Origin: Microbacteriaceae bacterium
Lineage (GTDB): Bacteria > Actinomycetota > Actinomycetes > Actinomycetales > Microbacteriaceae
Direction of reading: 5' to 3'
Length of the DNA stretch: 64,000 bases
Assembly: GCA_025464995.1 (NCBI GenBank)
Contig: JAODMO010000054.1
Coordinates: 62,001 to 126,000, forward strand
Part shown: positions 27,776 through 36,696 of the stretch, piece after piece
How positions within the stretch are numbered: position 1 is the first letter of the stretch
Layout: each line of letters begins with the position of its first letter
Program-made: the position numbers and the translations under genes
The notes under the pieces: model-generated
What the model saw: the letters and a program-made list of their open reading frames with translations, nothing else
Told to the model about the DNA's origin: nothing
Databases searched by the model: none

Positions 27776-28416
27776 TCGACCTTCTCCAACCCGTACTGAT
27801 AGGGCTTCCTTTTTCGCTCGGCGTTGCCACTGGAGCATTTCTCCTAGGCGCAATCCTTGGCGTTCCCATCGTGGCCCTTCTGCGGTCGAACTCCCGAGTT
27901 GCACGCGAGCTCACCAGGCTCGTCGTGGACATCATTCGCGGAGTGCCGATAGTTGTGTGGCTATTCGTTCTGTATTTCGGAGTATCGGTCGGTCAATTTC
28001 GGTTCGATGCCTTGTCGGCCGCGGTGATCGGGCTTGGAGTTGTGTCGGCCGCGTATCTCGCTGAGGTCTACAGAGGGGCGCTGCTCAGTATCCCTGCAAC
28101 CCAATTCGAAGCGTCAAGCGCTCTTGGATTCTCGCGCTTCACCACTTACAAGGCGATCATTGCGCCCCAAGCCATCAAAGTCGCTCTCCCGGCTGCGACC
28201 ACATTCGCTATAGCGCTCCTCAAAGACACATCAATCGCCTCGGTCATCGGAGTGACGGAGATCGCATTCTTGACCCAGAATGCTACGCGTGCGTCACCTG
28301 CCGGCCTCGAGTACTACGCCATCGCGTGCGCAGCCTATATCGCGATGGCTCTACCGCTAGGTTTGCTCTCCCGCGGGCTTGATCGCCGTCTACGCCGATC
28401 GGGGGTTACAGCATGA
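27772..28416 (+). CDS. polar amino-acid ABC transporter permease 1
   Basis: 214-aa HisM/GlnP-type permease with about five membrane helices and the coupling-helix EAA segment (FEASSALGFSRFTTYKAIIAPQ; E-A-x3-G). RGVPIVVWLFVLYFG is the classic N-terminal motif. Overlaps the ATPase stop (ATGA) and the next permease start, so the subunits are coupled. Forms a heterodimer with permease 2. Confidence 0.92.
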   Translation: MIDLLQPVLIGLPFSLGVATGAFLLGAILGVPIVALLRSNSRVARELTRLVVDIIRGVPIVVWLFVLYFGVSVGQFRFDALSAAVIGLGVVSAAYLAEVYRGALLSIPATQFEASSALGFSRFTTYKAIIAPQAIKVALPAATTFAIALLKDTSIASVIGVTEIAFLTQNATRASPAGLEYYAIACAAYIAMALPLGLLSRGLDRRLRRSGVTA

Positions 28417-29051
28417 TCGAGTGGCTGCCACCACTGTTGTCGGGGCTGTTGCTGAGTCTCCAGATCACCGCCATCAGCCTTGCTATCGGGCTTCCACTGG
28501 GGCTTCTCTTCGCCGTACTCGTTCAATCACAATCGCGGATTGTCCGGTGGGTGACCGTTGGCGTGGTTGAGATTGGTCGAGGTGCGCCTGCCTTAGTCGT
28601 TCTGCAGTTCGTGTACTACGGACTCCCCTCGGCAGGCATCACACTTGATGACATACCTTCGGCCTGGATCGCTCTCTCCTTCACGACCGCGTCGTTCACG
28701 AGTGAGATTATGAGAGGCGGGCTCGAGGCGGTCGCGCGGGGGCAGCACGAGGCCTCGTCAGCTCTCGGTTTCGCACGAGGTGACGCCTTCCGATTCGTCG
28801 TTCTACCGCAGGCCATGCGGGTGGCCCTTCCTGGTCTCCTAGGGTTCGCGATTCAGATTTTCCAGGCCACCTCGCTCACCTTCACAATCGCGGTTCCTGA
28901 ACTTCTCAGCCGCGCCTACTCCATTGGCGCTTCATCGTTCCGGTATGTCGAAGTGCTACTTCTCGCCGGTCTCCTGTATGCCGTGATCGCCGTCCCCGCG
29001 AGTCGGCTCGTTGCCCGACTCGAGCGGCGCCTTAGTCGTCACCTCGCCTGA
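28413..29051 (+). CDS. polar amino-acid ABC transporter permease 2
   Basis: 212-aa paralogue of permease 1, with RGAPALVVLQFVYYGLP and coupling segment EASSALGFARGDAFR. About five helices. Starts within the previous stop. Two different permeases plus one ATPase is the normal His/Glu/Gln-type importer build. Confidence 0.92.
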   Translation: MIEWLPPLLSGLLLSLQITAISLAIGLPLGLLFAVLVQSQSRIVRWVTVGVVEIGRGAPALVVLQFVYYGLPSAGITLDDIPSAWIALSFTTASFTSEIMRGGLEAVARGQHEASSALGFARGDAFRFVVLPQAMRVALPGLLGFAIQIFQATSLTFTIAVPELLSRAYSIGASSFRYVEVLLLAGLLYAVIAVPASRLVARLERRLSRHLA

Positions 29052-29085
29052 TCCTGCACCGCCCAACTCACACAGAAGGACCATC

Positions 29086-29928
29086 ATGAAATTGCGTATT
29101 ACCTTCGTCGCAGCAGCCGCGCTGGCTGTCGTGATCGCTGCCACCGGTTGCAGCTCGGACACGACAGCATCGAATTCCGCCGCGGCAGATTGCACACCAG
29201 AGCACGAATTCGACACAATCACCGCCGGATCTCTGACAGTGGGCGTTCCCACATTCCTTCCTTACACGCAGATCCTCGACGGCGCCCCTAGCGGCGTCGA
29301 TGGAGACATCATCAACGCATTCGCCAAAGCAGAATGCCTCGACGTCGTGGCCACCCCTCTCGACTACAGCGGGCTCATCCCGGCCGTCCAACAGAACCGC
29401 ATCGACGTGGCCATTGGCTCGATCTACCGCACGGTGGCGCGCGCTGAACAAGCTAGTGTCACCGAGCCGATCTACCTCGACCAGATGGGCGTCATCTCGT
29501 CAGAGGGTGTGAGTTCAGTCGACGACATGAGAGGCCTTCGAGTTGGTGCGATCGACGGCAACCTCTGGGTCGAGGATCTCCAGGCCAGCCTCGGTGGAGA
29601 TCTGTCTCTGTACCCGTCGTCGGTTGAGCTGCAACAGGATCTCGAAACTGGACGCATCGACGTGGCAATCGACAGCTATGGGGCTGCGAGTCTCAGCTAT
29701 GCGGACTCCGATTACCAGGTGAAGGTCATCGATGAAAGCGACGAGATCGCCGCATCGACCAATCCCGGCCAAACCGGCTTCTACGCAGCCAAGAACGCGA
29801 AGGAGCTTACGGACGCTCTCGACGAACAGATCACGAGGATGAAAGATGATGGCACCCTTGCCGACATCCTCACCACTTGGGACCTCGATCCGACGGCGGC
29901 AGAGACCGGCGACAGCAGACTCATCTAA
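29086..29928 (+). CDS. ABC transporter substrate-binding lipoprotein (family 3)
   Basis: 280-aa lipoprotein catching the substrate outside the cell. Signal peptide with lipobox ATGC (Cys about residue 21), then the SBP family 3 fold: GSLTVGVPTFLPYTQ, GVDGDIINAFAKA, PLDYSGLIPAVQQNRIDVAIG. The Arg/Asp residues that grip alpha-amino acids in this family are not all obvious, so the ligand could be a related carboxylate such as pyroglutamate. ATG 29086 follows AAGGA; the upstream ATG would precede the signal peptide by 25 residues. Confidence 0.9.
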   Translation: MKLRITFVAAAALAVVIAATGCSSDTTASNSAAADCTPEHEFDTITAGSLTVGVPTFLPYTQILDGAPSGVDGDIINAFAKAECLDVVATPLDYSGLIPAVQQNRIDVAIGSIYRTVARAEQASVTEPIYLDQMGVISSEGVSSVDDMRGLRVGAIDGNLWVEDLQASLGGDLSLYPSSVELQQDLETGRIDVAIDSYGAASLSYADSDYQVKVIDESDEIAASTNPGQTGFYAAKNAKELTDALDEQITRMKDDGTLADILTTWDLDPTAAETGDSRLI

Positions 29929-29932
29929 AAAC

Positions 29933-29962
29933 GCGGGGTGGGCCTTGAGCGGCCCGCCCCGC
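29933..29962 (+). terminator. 12-bp GC hairpin between binding-protein and racemase genes
   Basis: GCGGGGTGGGCC (29933-29944) pairs with GGCCCGCCCCGC (29951-29962) around a TTGAGC loop, with one G-U pair. No T tract follows, so it may be a partial terminator or an mRNA-stabilising element that keeps the binding protein at higher level than the racemase. Confidence 0.6.
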
Positions 29963-29989
29963 TCCGAACTCGACAGGGAAGCAGCTCAT

Positions 29990-30655
29990 ATGTCGTCCTC
30001 ACTCGCCCGCGTGGGCATTCTCGTGCCATCGACCGACACCATGGTGGAGCAGGAATTGCCCCATCGCCTGAGGGACCTAGCATCGTGCCATTTTGCGCGT
30101 ATGTCGTTGAAGTCTGTGACAGAGCCGGACCTGCGGGCGATGGAGCTCGAGGCGGAGAAAGAGGCCGCCATTCTTTCCGACATGCGTCCCGACATACTTA
30201 TTTTCGCCTGCACTAGCGGCACATTCATTCTCGGCGCTGAACATGAAGCGGATCTAGCCGCGCGTCTGGCAAGGGCTTCAGGCAGTGCAGTGGTGACCAC
30301 GGCTCGTGCGATGGTGGACGCCCTCCGCAACCATGGCAGCCGGGTTCGCCTTCGGACCCCCTACGACGCCCAGATCACGCAAGCCGAAGTGACTTACCTA
30401 GAGTCATTCGGCTTGACGGCCACGTCCAGCGAAGCGCTGGGACTCACTCTCGATCACGACATCGCCGATGTGCGGCCTGGAGACTTGGAGAACTTCGTCA
30501 AAGGAGATGACGATGCCGATGTGGTGATGTTGAGTTGCACCAATCTCAGAGCCCTCGACAACTATGAAACGCTGGTCGCTCGGGCCGGCCTGCCTGTCGT
30601 AACGAGTAACCTCGCGGCTGCCACCGCGGCCCGCAGACTTCTGCTCTCCAACTGA
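29990..30655 (+). CDS. Asp/Glu racemase superfamily protein (maleate isomerase / arylmalonate decarboxylase-like)
   Basis: 221-aa two-domain fold with the paired catalytic cysteines FACTSGTFI (about residue 65) and LSCTNLRALD (about residue 180). These are the SCTNLR-type motifs of maleate cis-trans isomerase and arylmalonate decarboxylase more than hydantoin racemase. Starts at ATG 29990. Last gene of the island, behind the importer and a hairpin. It may isomerise or racemise the imported acid before or after 5-oxoprolinase; substrate unknown. Confidence 0.82.
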   Translation: MSSSLARVGILVPSTDTMVEQELPHRLRDLASCHFARMSLKSVTEPDLRAMELEAEKEAAILSDMRPDILIFACTSGTFILGAEHEADLAARLARASGSAVVTTARAMVDALRNHGSRVRLRTPYDAQITQAEVTYLESFGLTATSSEALGLTLDHDIADVRPGDLENFVKGDDDADVVMLSCTNLRALDNYETLVARAGLPVVTSNLAAATAARRLLLSN

Positions 30656-31096
30656 ATCACCAACGTTCTCACCGTTGGGGCCGGACCCACGGACGTACTC
30701 GCGCCTCATCGCTTGAGAGCGCCAACGGTCCGTTGTCGTCGCCCGTGCAACGGTCGAAGACAACTATCGGCAGCCAACGCTCAGGCCAGACGGGGTCACC
30801 GTCACTTGGTTGGGTAGTGGTGCCCCCACCCTGCGGGTAGCTCCTCGAGCCGAAGCCCATCGGCATGGACGAGGCAATCGCGCACGTCGTCACGAGCTAG
30901 GTAAGGCGGGCATGGCGGTCCCGACAGGTGCAGGCACGTCGCCAAGAGCGTCTCATACGCAACGCACCACAAGCTCTACTGTGGCGGCGACAAGCGCGAC
31001 GGAGCGAGCGACACGAGAAGATCTAGATGGTGCAGGATCGGCTTTTCGAGGGTCCGAGGTCGACGCGGGCGCAGCGCGGAGGGCTCAACACGAAGC
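30656..31096. other. non-coding stretch at the right end of the island
   Basis: About 440 bp with no supportable gene on either strand. A small hairpin (CCAACG/CGTTGG, 30660-30678) follows the racemase gene. The rest reads as degraded sequence, consistent with lost parts of the recombinase whose 3' end follows. No intact repeats or attachment core were recognised. Confidence 0.5.
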
Positions 31097-31222
31097 GGCG
31101 TGCAGCGCACGCTTGGTCACAAGTCGGCGGCAACGACCTCAGGCGGCTACAGCGACCTCTTCGATGACGACGTGGATGCCGCACTGGATGCGACCGGTTC
31201 AGCGGCGTTCGTGGGCAGATAG
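31097..31222 (+). pseudogene. C-terminal remnant of a tyrosine recombinase (integrase)
   Basis: In one frame ending at TAG 31222, the translation contains VQRTLGHKSAATT then YSDLFDDDVDAALDAT. This matches the C-terminus of actinobacterial phage/ICE integrases, where LGH holds the catalytic histidine and the tyrosine of YxDLFDDDLD is the nucleophile. The upstream catalytic core with the first Arg and HxxR is not readable. It ends 78 bp from a tRNA gene 3' end, the usual place for an integrase gene, so an element probably inserted at tRNA-Lys and later decayed. Confidence 0.65.
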
Positions 31223-31300
31223 TGGGCACACGCCGACGATGCCGCTTCAAACACGCCGCGCGATCGTGGCCATTCCTCGCGACCGCGCGGATCCCAAGGG

Positions 31301-31373
31301 TGGGCCCCGTCGGGCTCGAACCGACGACCCACGGATTAAAAGTCCGATGCTCTACCAACTGAGCTAGAGGCCC
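31301..31373 (-). tRNA. tRNA-Lys (anticodon TTT)
   Basis: 73-nt tRNA on the minus strand. The acceptor stem GGGCCTC/GGGGCCC pairs fully with one U-G, the D-arm is GCTC-AGTTGGTA-GAGC, the anticodon stem TCGGA/TCCGT frames loop CTTTTAA (anticodon TTT, lysine), and the T-arm is GTCGG-TTCGAGC-CCGAC. The discriminator base is A; CCA is not encoded. Its 3' end points to the integrase remnant. Confidence 0.96.
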
Positions 31374-31397
31374 CTGCGTTAAATGTAGCGTGTAGTG

Positions 31398-32027
31398 ATG
31401 ACCGATGAGTTCCATAAGCCGACGCAGTACTCCGGCGACAAGTTCGACACCTACGAGGGCGGACAGGATCCCGCTCAGATTCTGCGTGTCGCGCACGACA
31501 GCGCCCACGCCCTCGTGGCGCGAGGCCGGGAGACCACCGACCCCGCGGTCGTGGAGCGTCTCGTCGCGTACACAGACGAGAACGGCGTCGACGCCCTCTC
31601 CGAGCTGTGGGCACGCTCGAGCGCCAAGAGCCTGCCCGGGGCGCTCTGGCGCATCTACCTGCTGCGCCTGTTGATCCGCCAGGACGCGGATGGCACGGCC
31701 TATCTCTTCCAGCGCGGCACCGAGGTGCTCGGCACGATCGACGCCGCAGTCGCCGGCGCTCCCATGCCCACCGGCCCCGATGAGATCACCGACCTCGCCG
31801 ACGAGATCCTTCGCGGAGTCTTCCGCGGCGACTTCGCGACGGCGCTCGACCGTGCCGCAGCGTTCTGCCGCATCACCTCGGCCGGCTGTGTGAGCGTCGC
31901 CGACGACGTCGACATCGTCACGCCCGAGCGAGCCACCGAACTCACCCGCCGCGCGCTCCGCCTCACCCTCACCGGCGATGAGCTCAGCGCGTGCGCGCGA
32001 CTCGACCGTGCCGGCAACCTCGATTAG
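31398..32027 (+). CDS. conserved actinobacterial protein of unknown function
   Basis: 209-aa soluble helical protein beginning MTDEFHKPTQYSGDKFDTYEGG. Close relatives in Microbacteriaceae are sometimes mislabelled as an RNA polymerase subunit; no polymerase motif is present. The middle has SLPGALWRIYLLRLLIR; the C-terminus is a mixed helical region. GTG 31395 directly precedes the ATG chosen. Core-genome composition again, so the island ends at the tRNA. Function unknown. Confidence 0.75.
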   Translation: MTDEFHKPTQYSGDKFDTYEGGQDPAQILRVAHDSAHALVARGRETTDPAVVERLVAYTDENGVDALSELWARSSAKSLPGALWRIYLLRLLIRQDADGTAYLFQRGTEVLGTIDAAVAGAPMPTGPDEITDLADEILRGVFRGDFATALDRAAAFCRITSAGCVSVADDVDIVTPERATELTRRALRLTLTGDELSACARLDRAGNLD

Positions 32028-32058
32028 AGGGCCGAGACCTCGCCGTGAGCGAACAGAA

Positions 32059-32089
32059 CTGACACGGCGGAGCGCAACGTCTGTAAAAT
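32059..32089 (+). promoter_or_regulatory. sigma-70-like promoter ahead of structured RNA
   Basis: CTGACA (32059-32064) and TAAAAT (32084-32089), spaced 19 bp, resemble housekeeping -35 and -10 boxes. In DNA this GC-rich such an A/T run stands out. The predicted start near 32095 coincides with the first base of a stable hairpin. Confidence 0.5.
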
Positions 32090-32094
32090 AGATC

Positions 32095-32144
32095 GAGCCG
32101 GGCCGCGGTAACCCCGGGCTCCACTAATAGCCGCTTCGAGCGGC
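32095..32144 (+). ncRNA. candidate structured leader or small RNA upstream of sigK
   Basis: Two hairpins stand directly after the promoter: GAGCC(GGG)...(CCC)GGCTC at 32095-32121, and GCCGCT-TCG-AGCGGC at 32130-32144. No open frame covers them, and the transcript would run about 180 nt before the sigK start. It may be a regulatory 5' leader or an independent small RNA. No known RNA family was recognised. Confidence 0.4.
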
Positions 32145-32275
32145 CTTGCGCCGAGAGGCGTTCTGCGGCCCGGCACCTCCCTGTCGCCGCACCCGATGTC
32201 ACGATCACATGGCAATCCCGCGCCGAGGGCAATCCGATTCAAGGGTTGTGTCGAACTACTGTCATGCTAGGACTC

Positions 32276-32863
32276 ATGACACGCGACGCTGACGATCAGG
32301 GCTTCGTGCCTGCGGTCTCGGCGACGAGTGACGAGTTGCTGGCGTCCGTCGCCCTCGGCGATCAGGGAGCGTTCGCGTCGTTGTACGACCAGATGGCCCC
32401 GCGCGTGTTCGGTCTCGTGCGTCGGTTGCTGCGGGATCACGCTCAATCTGAGGAAGTCACCCAGGAGATCTTCCTCGAGATATGGGAGAACGCGACCCGC
32501 TACGACGCCCGCAAGGGTGGAGCATCCACGTGGATCATGACCATGGCGCATCGCCGTGCGGTCGACCGCGTGCGGGCGTCCCAGGCGTCGCGAAACCGCG
32601 ACACCAAGATCGGCATCCGTGACTACGATGCCGCTTACGACAACGTCTCGGAGGCCGTACAGATTCGTATCGAGCACGAGAGGGTGGAAAAGGCGATGCT
32701 TCGACTCACCGAACTGCAACGACAAGCCGTCTCCCTCGCGTACTACGGCGGCTACAGCCACAGCGAGGTGGCAGAACTTCTGAGCGTGCCGATCGGCACA
32801 GTGAAGACACGACTGCGAGACGGCATGATCCGCCTCCGCGACGAGATGGGGGTGGCATCGTGA
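32276..32863 (+). CDS. sigK: ECF sigma factor SigK
   Basis: 195-aa ECF sigma factor. Region 2 near residues 25-95 (GAFASLYDQMAPRVFGLVRRLL, EEVTQEIFLEIWENA) and region 4 near 140-190 (LQRQAVSLAYYGGYSHSEVAELLSVPIGTVKTRLRDG). The following RskA-type gene overlaps the stop, the normal SigK-anti-SigK pair that answers envelope or redox signals. The start is uncertain: ATG 32276 with AGGA close by, ATG 32264, or GTG 32246. Confidence 0.9.
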   Translation: MTRDADDQGFVPAVSATSDELLASVALGDQGAFASLYDQMAPRVFGLVRRLLRDHAQSEEVTQEIFLEIWENATRYDARKGGASTWIMTMAHRRAVDRVRASQASRNRDTKIGIRDYDAAYDNVSEAVQIRIEHERVEKAMLRLTELQRQAVSLAYYGGYSHSEVAELLSVPIGTVKTRLRDGMIRLRDEMGVAS

Positions 32864-33666
32864 GTGACAACATTCGTAAGAACGATGCGGATACCGCCTC
32901 CCTGACGGGCGCGTACGCCCTCAACGCCTTGAGCCCCGAGGAGCACGCTGCGTTCGAGCTGGAGCTCGCCGACTCCGAGTCGCTGCGGCAGGAGGCGACC
33001 GAGCTCGCCGACACCGCCGTGCTGCTCGGTGCGGCCACCGAGCCCGTGCAGCCACCGCCCGCCCTCAAGGCGAGCATCATGGATCGCATCGCGTCCATGC
33101 CGCAGCTGCCGCCGCTCTCCCCGCCCGTGGAGGCGGTTCTCGAGGGGACTGCGCCGTCGCCGTCGCCGAGGGTCAGCGCCGGTGAGCGCAAGGCGCAGGC
33201 ACGCTGGTTCTCCCGTCCGGCTGTCGTGCTCGCGAGCGCTGCCGCCGTCATCGGTCTGGTCGCCGGGGGCGGGGTGCTCGTCAATACCATCGGCGAGGCA
33301 CAGACCCGACAGGTCATGGCCGATCGTCTCGCCGAGATCAACGCGGCGGGCGATGCCCAGCACGCCGTGTCCGACGTCTCTGGCGGAGGCACGGCGACGC
33401 TGGTCTGGTCGAACGAATTGCTCTCCGCCGCTCTCATCGTCGAGGGCATCGACACGCTGCCCGACGACAAGGTGTACGAGCTCTGGTACATCGGCGAGGA
33501 CACCGGCCCACGTGCCGCTGGAACCTTCACGGTCGACGGCGACGGCAAGGTCTGGAGCGTGCTCGACGGCGACATGCAGGCCGGCGACGCCGTCGCCGTC
33601 ACCGTGGAGCCACGCGGTGGCTCGGAGCGCCCGACCGGTGTACCGGTCGTCGCGATTCAGAGCTAG
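32860..33666 (+). CDS. rskA: anti-sigma-K factor RskA
   Basis: 268-aa membrane anti-sigma factor. A short N-terminal anti-sigma region (residues 12-70; TGAYALNALSPEEHAAFELEL), one membrane helix at about 125-150, then an extracytoplasmic RskA domain (residues 155-268) with KVYELWYIGEDTGPRAAGTF. It would hold SigK at the membrane until regulated proteolysis. GTG overlaps the sigK stop. No zinc-binding HxxxCxxC is visible, as usual for RskA. Confidence 0.93.
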   Translation: MSDNIRKNDADTASLTGAYALNALSPEEHAAFELELADSESLRQEATELADTAVLLGAATEPVQPPPALKASIMDRIASMPQLPPLSPPVEAVLEGTAPSPSPRVSAGERKAQARWFSRPAVVLASAAAVIGLVAGGGVLVNTIGEAQTRQVMADRLAEINAAGDAQHAVSDVSGGGTATLVWSNELLSAALIVEGIDTLPDDKVYELWYIGEDTGPRAAGTFTVDGDGKVWSVLDGDMQAGDAVAVTVEPRGGSERPTGVPVVAIQS

Positions 33667-33682
33667 CCGAGACATCCCGAAC

Positions 33683-33720
33683 CGGGAGACGCCTGTCGCG
33701 AGTGCGACAGGCGTCTCCCG
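33683..33720. terminator. strong bidirectional terminator
   Basis: A perfect 17-bp stem (33683-33699 with 33704-33720) closes a GAGT loop between the convergent rskA and pstB genes. Being symmetrical it can serve both strands. Confidence 0.85.
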
Positions 33721-33736
33721 TGTGGACGGTACGTGA

Positions 33737-34516
33737 CTATCCGAACTTGCCGGAGACGTAGTCCTCCGTCGCCTGCACGCTCGGCTTGGAGAACATCGTC
33801 GCGGTGTCGTCGTATTCGATGAGCTTGCCGGGTGAGCCGGTGCCCGCGATGTTGAAGAAGGCCGTGCGGTCGGAGACACGCGAGGCCTGCTGCATGTTGT
33901 GGGTCACGATGACGATCGTGTAGTCCTTCTTGAGGTCTTCGATGAGGTCTTCGATCGCGAGCGTCGAGATGGGGTCGAGCGCCGAGCACGGCTCGTCCAT
34001 GAGGATCACCTCGGGCGATACGGCGATGGCGCGGGCGATGCACAGGCGCTGCTGCTGTCCACCCGAGAGGCCGGAGCCGGGGAGCGCCAGGCGGTCCTTC
34101 ACCTCTTTCCACAGGTTCGCGCCCTGCAGGCTCCTTTCGACGAGCTCGTCGCCCTCGCTCTTCGTCATGCGGCGGTTGTTGAGTTTCACTCCCGCGAGCA
34201 CATTGTCGCGGATAGACATCGTCGGAAACGGGTTCGGCCGCTGGAACACCATGCCCACCTGGCGCCGCACGAGCACCGGGTCGACGCCGGTCGCGTAGAG
34301 GTTGTTGCCGTCGATGCGCACCTCACCCTCGACGTAGGCGCCGGGGATGACCTCGTGCATGCGATTGAGCGTGCGCAGGAAGGTCGACTTGCCACAACCG
34401 CTCGGCCCGATGAAGGCGGTCACGGTGCGCGGCTCGATCGTCAGCGTGACGTCTTCGACGGCCTTGAACTTGCTGTAGTAGACGTTGAGGTCGGTGACTT
34501 CGATGCGCTTAGACAC
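33737..34516 (-). CDS. pstB: phosphate ABC transporter ATP-binding protein
   Basis: 259-aa ATPase powering high-affinity phosphate import. Walker [11 protein letters not shown]-loop [10 protein letters not shown], signature LSGGQQQR, Walker [14 protein letters not shown], switch His in VTHNMQQA. The PstB-specific NPFPTMSI and PCSALDPI segments are present. GTG start; 28 bp after pstA. Last gene of pstSCAB. Confidence 0.97.
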   Translation of the reverse strand: MSKRIEVTDLNVYYSKFKAVEDVTLTIEPRTVTAFIGPSGCGKSTFLRTLNRMHEVIPGAYVEGEVRIDGNNLYATGVDPVLVRRQVGMVFQRPNPFPTMSIRDNVLAGVKLNNRRMTKSEGDELVERSLQGANLWKEVKDRLALPGSGLSGGQQQRLCIARAIAVSPEVILMDEPCSALDPISTLAIEDLIEDLKKDYTIVIVTHNMQQASRVSDRTAFFNIAGTGSPGKLIEYDDTATMFSKPSVQATEDYVSGKFG

Positions 34517-34544
34517 GAGTTTCCTTACTTTCTGCCAGCGTGAG

Positions 34545-35633
34545 CTAGCGGCCGAGCTTGGGGGAGAAGATGCGGGCGATGAGTCGGGCGATGAGGTTGA
34601 GCACCATCACGATGACGATGAGGGCGAGCGCTCCGGCCCACGCGCGTTCGAGGTAGGGCTGCACGTCGCTGCCCGGGTTCGCGTACTGGGTGTACACGAA
34701 CACCGGCAGTGACATCATCTTCTCGTCGAAGAGGTTGTAGTTCATGCTCGCCGTGAAGCCCGCGATCAGCAGCAGCGGAGCGGTCTCGCCGATGACGCGC
34801 GAGATGGCGAGCGTGACGCCCGTAGTGATTCCGGCAATGGATGTCGGGATGACGATCTTCAGGATCGTGAGCCACTTCGGCACACCGAGCGCGTACGACG
34901 CCTCGCGCAGCTCGTTGGGGACGAGTTTGAGCATCTCCTCGCTCGAACGCACGACCACGGGGATCATCAGCAGCGAGAGTGCCACGGCCCCGCCGAGACC
35001 GAAACGAACGCCCGGGTCTTTGAGGATCAAGGAGAAGAACGCGTAGGCGAACAGGCCCGCGACGATGGACGGGATGCCCGTCATGACGTCGACGAAGAAC
35101 GTGATCGCCCTCGCGAGCCGGCCGCGGCCGTACTCGACGAGGTAGATAGCGGTGAGCAGTCCGACGGGCACCGAGATGACGGTCGCCGCGCCCGTGATGA
35201 GCAGTGTGCCCATGATGGCGTGCAGTGCGCCGCCACCCTCGCCGACGACGTTGCGCATCGACTGGGAGAAGAAGTCGACGTCGAAACGGGGGAGGCCGGC
35301 GACGAGCACCGTGTAGAGCAGCGACACGAGGGGTAGGAGCGCGATGATGAAGGCCGTCGCGACGAGGGAGGTGACAAGGCGGTCGCGCGCCTGGCGGGCG
35401 CCCTCCACGAGGTGGGTGACGACGAAGATGAGGATGTCGAAGACGACCGTGCCGAGGAAGAGCGCCGCGGCGATGTTGAAGTCACCGCCGTTGGCGCTGC
35501 GGACGAAGCCGAAGATCACGAGGAATACGAGCCAGCTCAGGCCGAGCAGGGCCCACGGCGCCCAGCGCGGCAGGCGTCCGGCCGTGAGGGAATTGGCGGA
35601 GACATCCCCGGGGCTGGCGGTTGCGGCGGTCAC
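34545..35633 (-). CDS. pstA: phosphate ABC transporter permease PstA
   Basis: 362-aa permease with six or more membrane helices plus an extended N-terminus carrying two extra spans (residues 28-110) before the core. Coupling segment [21 protein letters not shown]. It starts at a GTG overlapping the pstC stop (TAGTG). The long N-terminus is common in actinobacterial PstA. Confidence 0.95.
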   Translation of the reverse strand: MTAATASPGDVSANSLTAGRLPRWAPWALLGLSWLVFLVIFGFVRSANGGDFNIAAALFLGTVVFDILIFVVTHLVEGARQARDRLVTSLVATAFIIALLPLVSLLYTVLVAGLPRFDVDFFSQSMRNVVGEGGGALHAIMGTLLITGAATVISVPVGLLTAIYLVEYGRGRLARAITFFVDVMTGIPSIVAGLFAYAFFSLILKDPGVRFGLGGAVALSLLMIPVVVRSSEEMLKLVPNELREASYALGVPKWLTILKIVIPTSIAGITTGVTLAISRVIGETAPLLLIAGFTASMNYNLFDEKMMSLPVFVYTQYANPGSDVQPYLERAWAGALALIVIVMVLNLIARLIARIFSPKLGR

Positions 35634-36568
35634 TAGTTCGCTCCAGAGAACGCCTTGCGGCGATTGATGACGACGCGGGCGATGGAGTTGATGACGAACG
35701 TGATGGCGAAGAGGATGAGGCCCGTCGCGATGAGCACATTGACGTCGATGCCGTGCGCCTCGGGGAAGTTCAGCGCGATGTTTCCCGCGATCGTCGGCGA
35801 GTTGGTCGACCCGGTGAGCACGAAGGTGATCAGGAGGGCGGGCGACAGCACCATGGCGACGACCATGGTCTCGCCGAGGGCGCGCCCGAGTCCGAGCATC
35901 GCGGCGGAGATCATGCCGGGGCGGCCGAACGGCAGCACCGCCATCTGAATCATCTCCCAGCGGGTGGCACCGAGGGCCAGCGCGGCCTCCTCGTGGAGCC
36001 GGGGCGTCTGGAGGAAGACCTCACGGGTGACCGCGGTGATGATCGGGATGATCATGACGGCGAGCACGATGGCGACGGTGAGCACGGTGCGCCCGGTTCC
36101 GGAGACCGGCGCGGAGAAGAGCGGAAACCAGCCGAAGTGGTCGACGAGCCAGTTGTACAGCGGGGTGACCGCCGGGGCGAGCACCTTGATGCCCCACAGG
36201 CCGAAGACGACGGAGGGAACCGCCGCGAGCAGGTCGATGATGTAGCCGAGCATCTGGGCTACGCGGCGCGGCGCGTAGTGCGAGATGAAGAGGGCGATGC
36301 CGATGGAGATCGGCAGCGCCATGACGAGGGCGAGGAACGCGGCCCAGACCGTGCCGAAGGCGAGCGGTGCGACGTAGGCCCAGAAGCTCGACGGGGCGCC
36401 CTTGAGGTCGGCCGGGTCGGCCATGAGAGCCGGGATGCTCTGGGCGAAGAGGAAGACGGCCACCGCGGCCAGCGCGACAAGGATGATGATGCCCGCGGTC
36501 ACGGTGCTGCCGGAGAAGACGCGATCTCCGAGCCGGAGCTTGGCTCGCGACGTTGGTGCAGTCGTCAT
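35633..36568 (-). CDS. pstC: phosphate ABC transporter permease PstC
   Basis: 311-aa permease, six membrane helices, coupling segment HEEAALALGATRWEMIQMAV. The start MTTAPTSRAKL at 36568 was chosen; an in-frame ATG at 36586 is an alternative with no better ribosome site. Separated from pstS by a strong hairpin. Confidence 0.94.
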   Translation of the reverse strand: MTTAPTSRAKLRLGDRVFSGSTVTAGIIILVALAAVAVFLFAQSIPALMADPADLKGAPSSFWAYVAPLAFGTVWAAFLALVMALPISIGIALFISHYAPRRVAQMLGYIIDLLAAVPSVVFGLWGIKVLAPAVTPLYNWLVDHFGWFPLFSAPVSGTGRTVLTVAIVLAVMIIPIITAVTREVFLQTPRLHEEAALALGATRWEMIQMAVLPFGRPGMISAAMLGLGRALGETMVVAMVLSPALLITFVLTGSTNSPTIAGNIALNFPEAHGIDVNVLIATGLILFAITFVINSIARVVINRRKAFSGAN

Positions 36569-36627
36569 TGGTGTTCCGGGACCCATCTGCTGGAGGTGAA
36601 GTGGTGGTGGCGGGTCGAACCCGCCGG

Positions 36628-36696
36628 ACCCAAGTCTGTCGGGCCGTGGATCACCGTGCAATCAGCACGGCGATCCACAGCCCGACAGGTCTGGGT
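36628..36696 (-). terminator. 32-bp imperfect hairpin between pstS and pstC
   Basis: Arms 36628-36659 and 36665-36696 pair along 32 positions with two mismatches and a few G-U pairs around a 5-nt loop. A smaller perfect hairpin (GGCGGGT/ACCCGCC) lies just beyond, at about 36609-36625. No T tract. Such elements commonly stop or stabilise most pstS mRNA so the binding protein outnumbers the membrane subunits. Confidence 0.75.
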
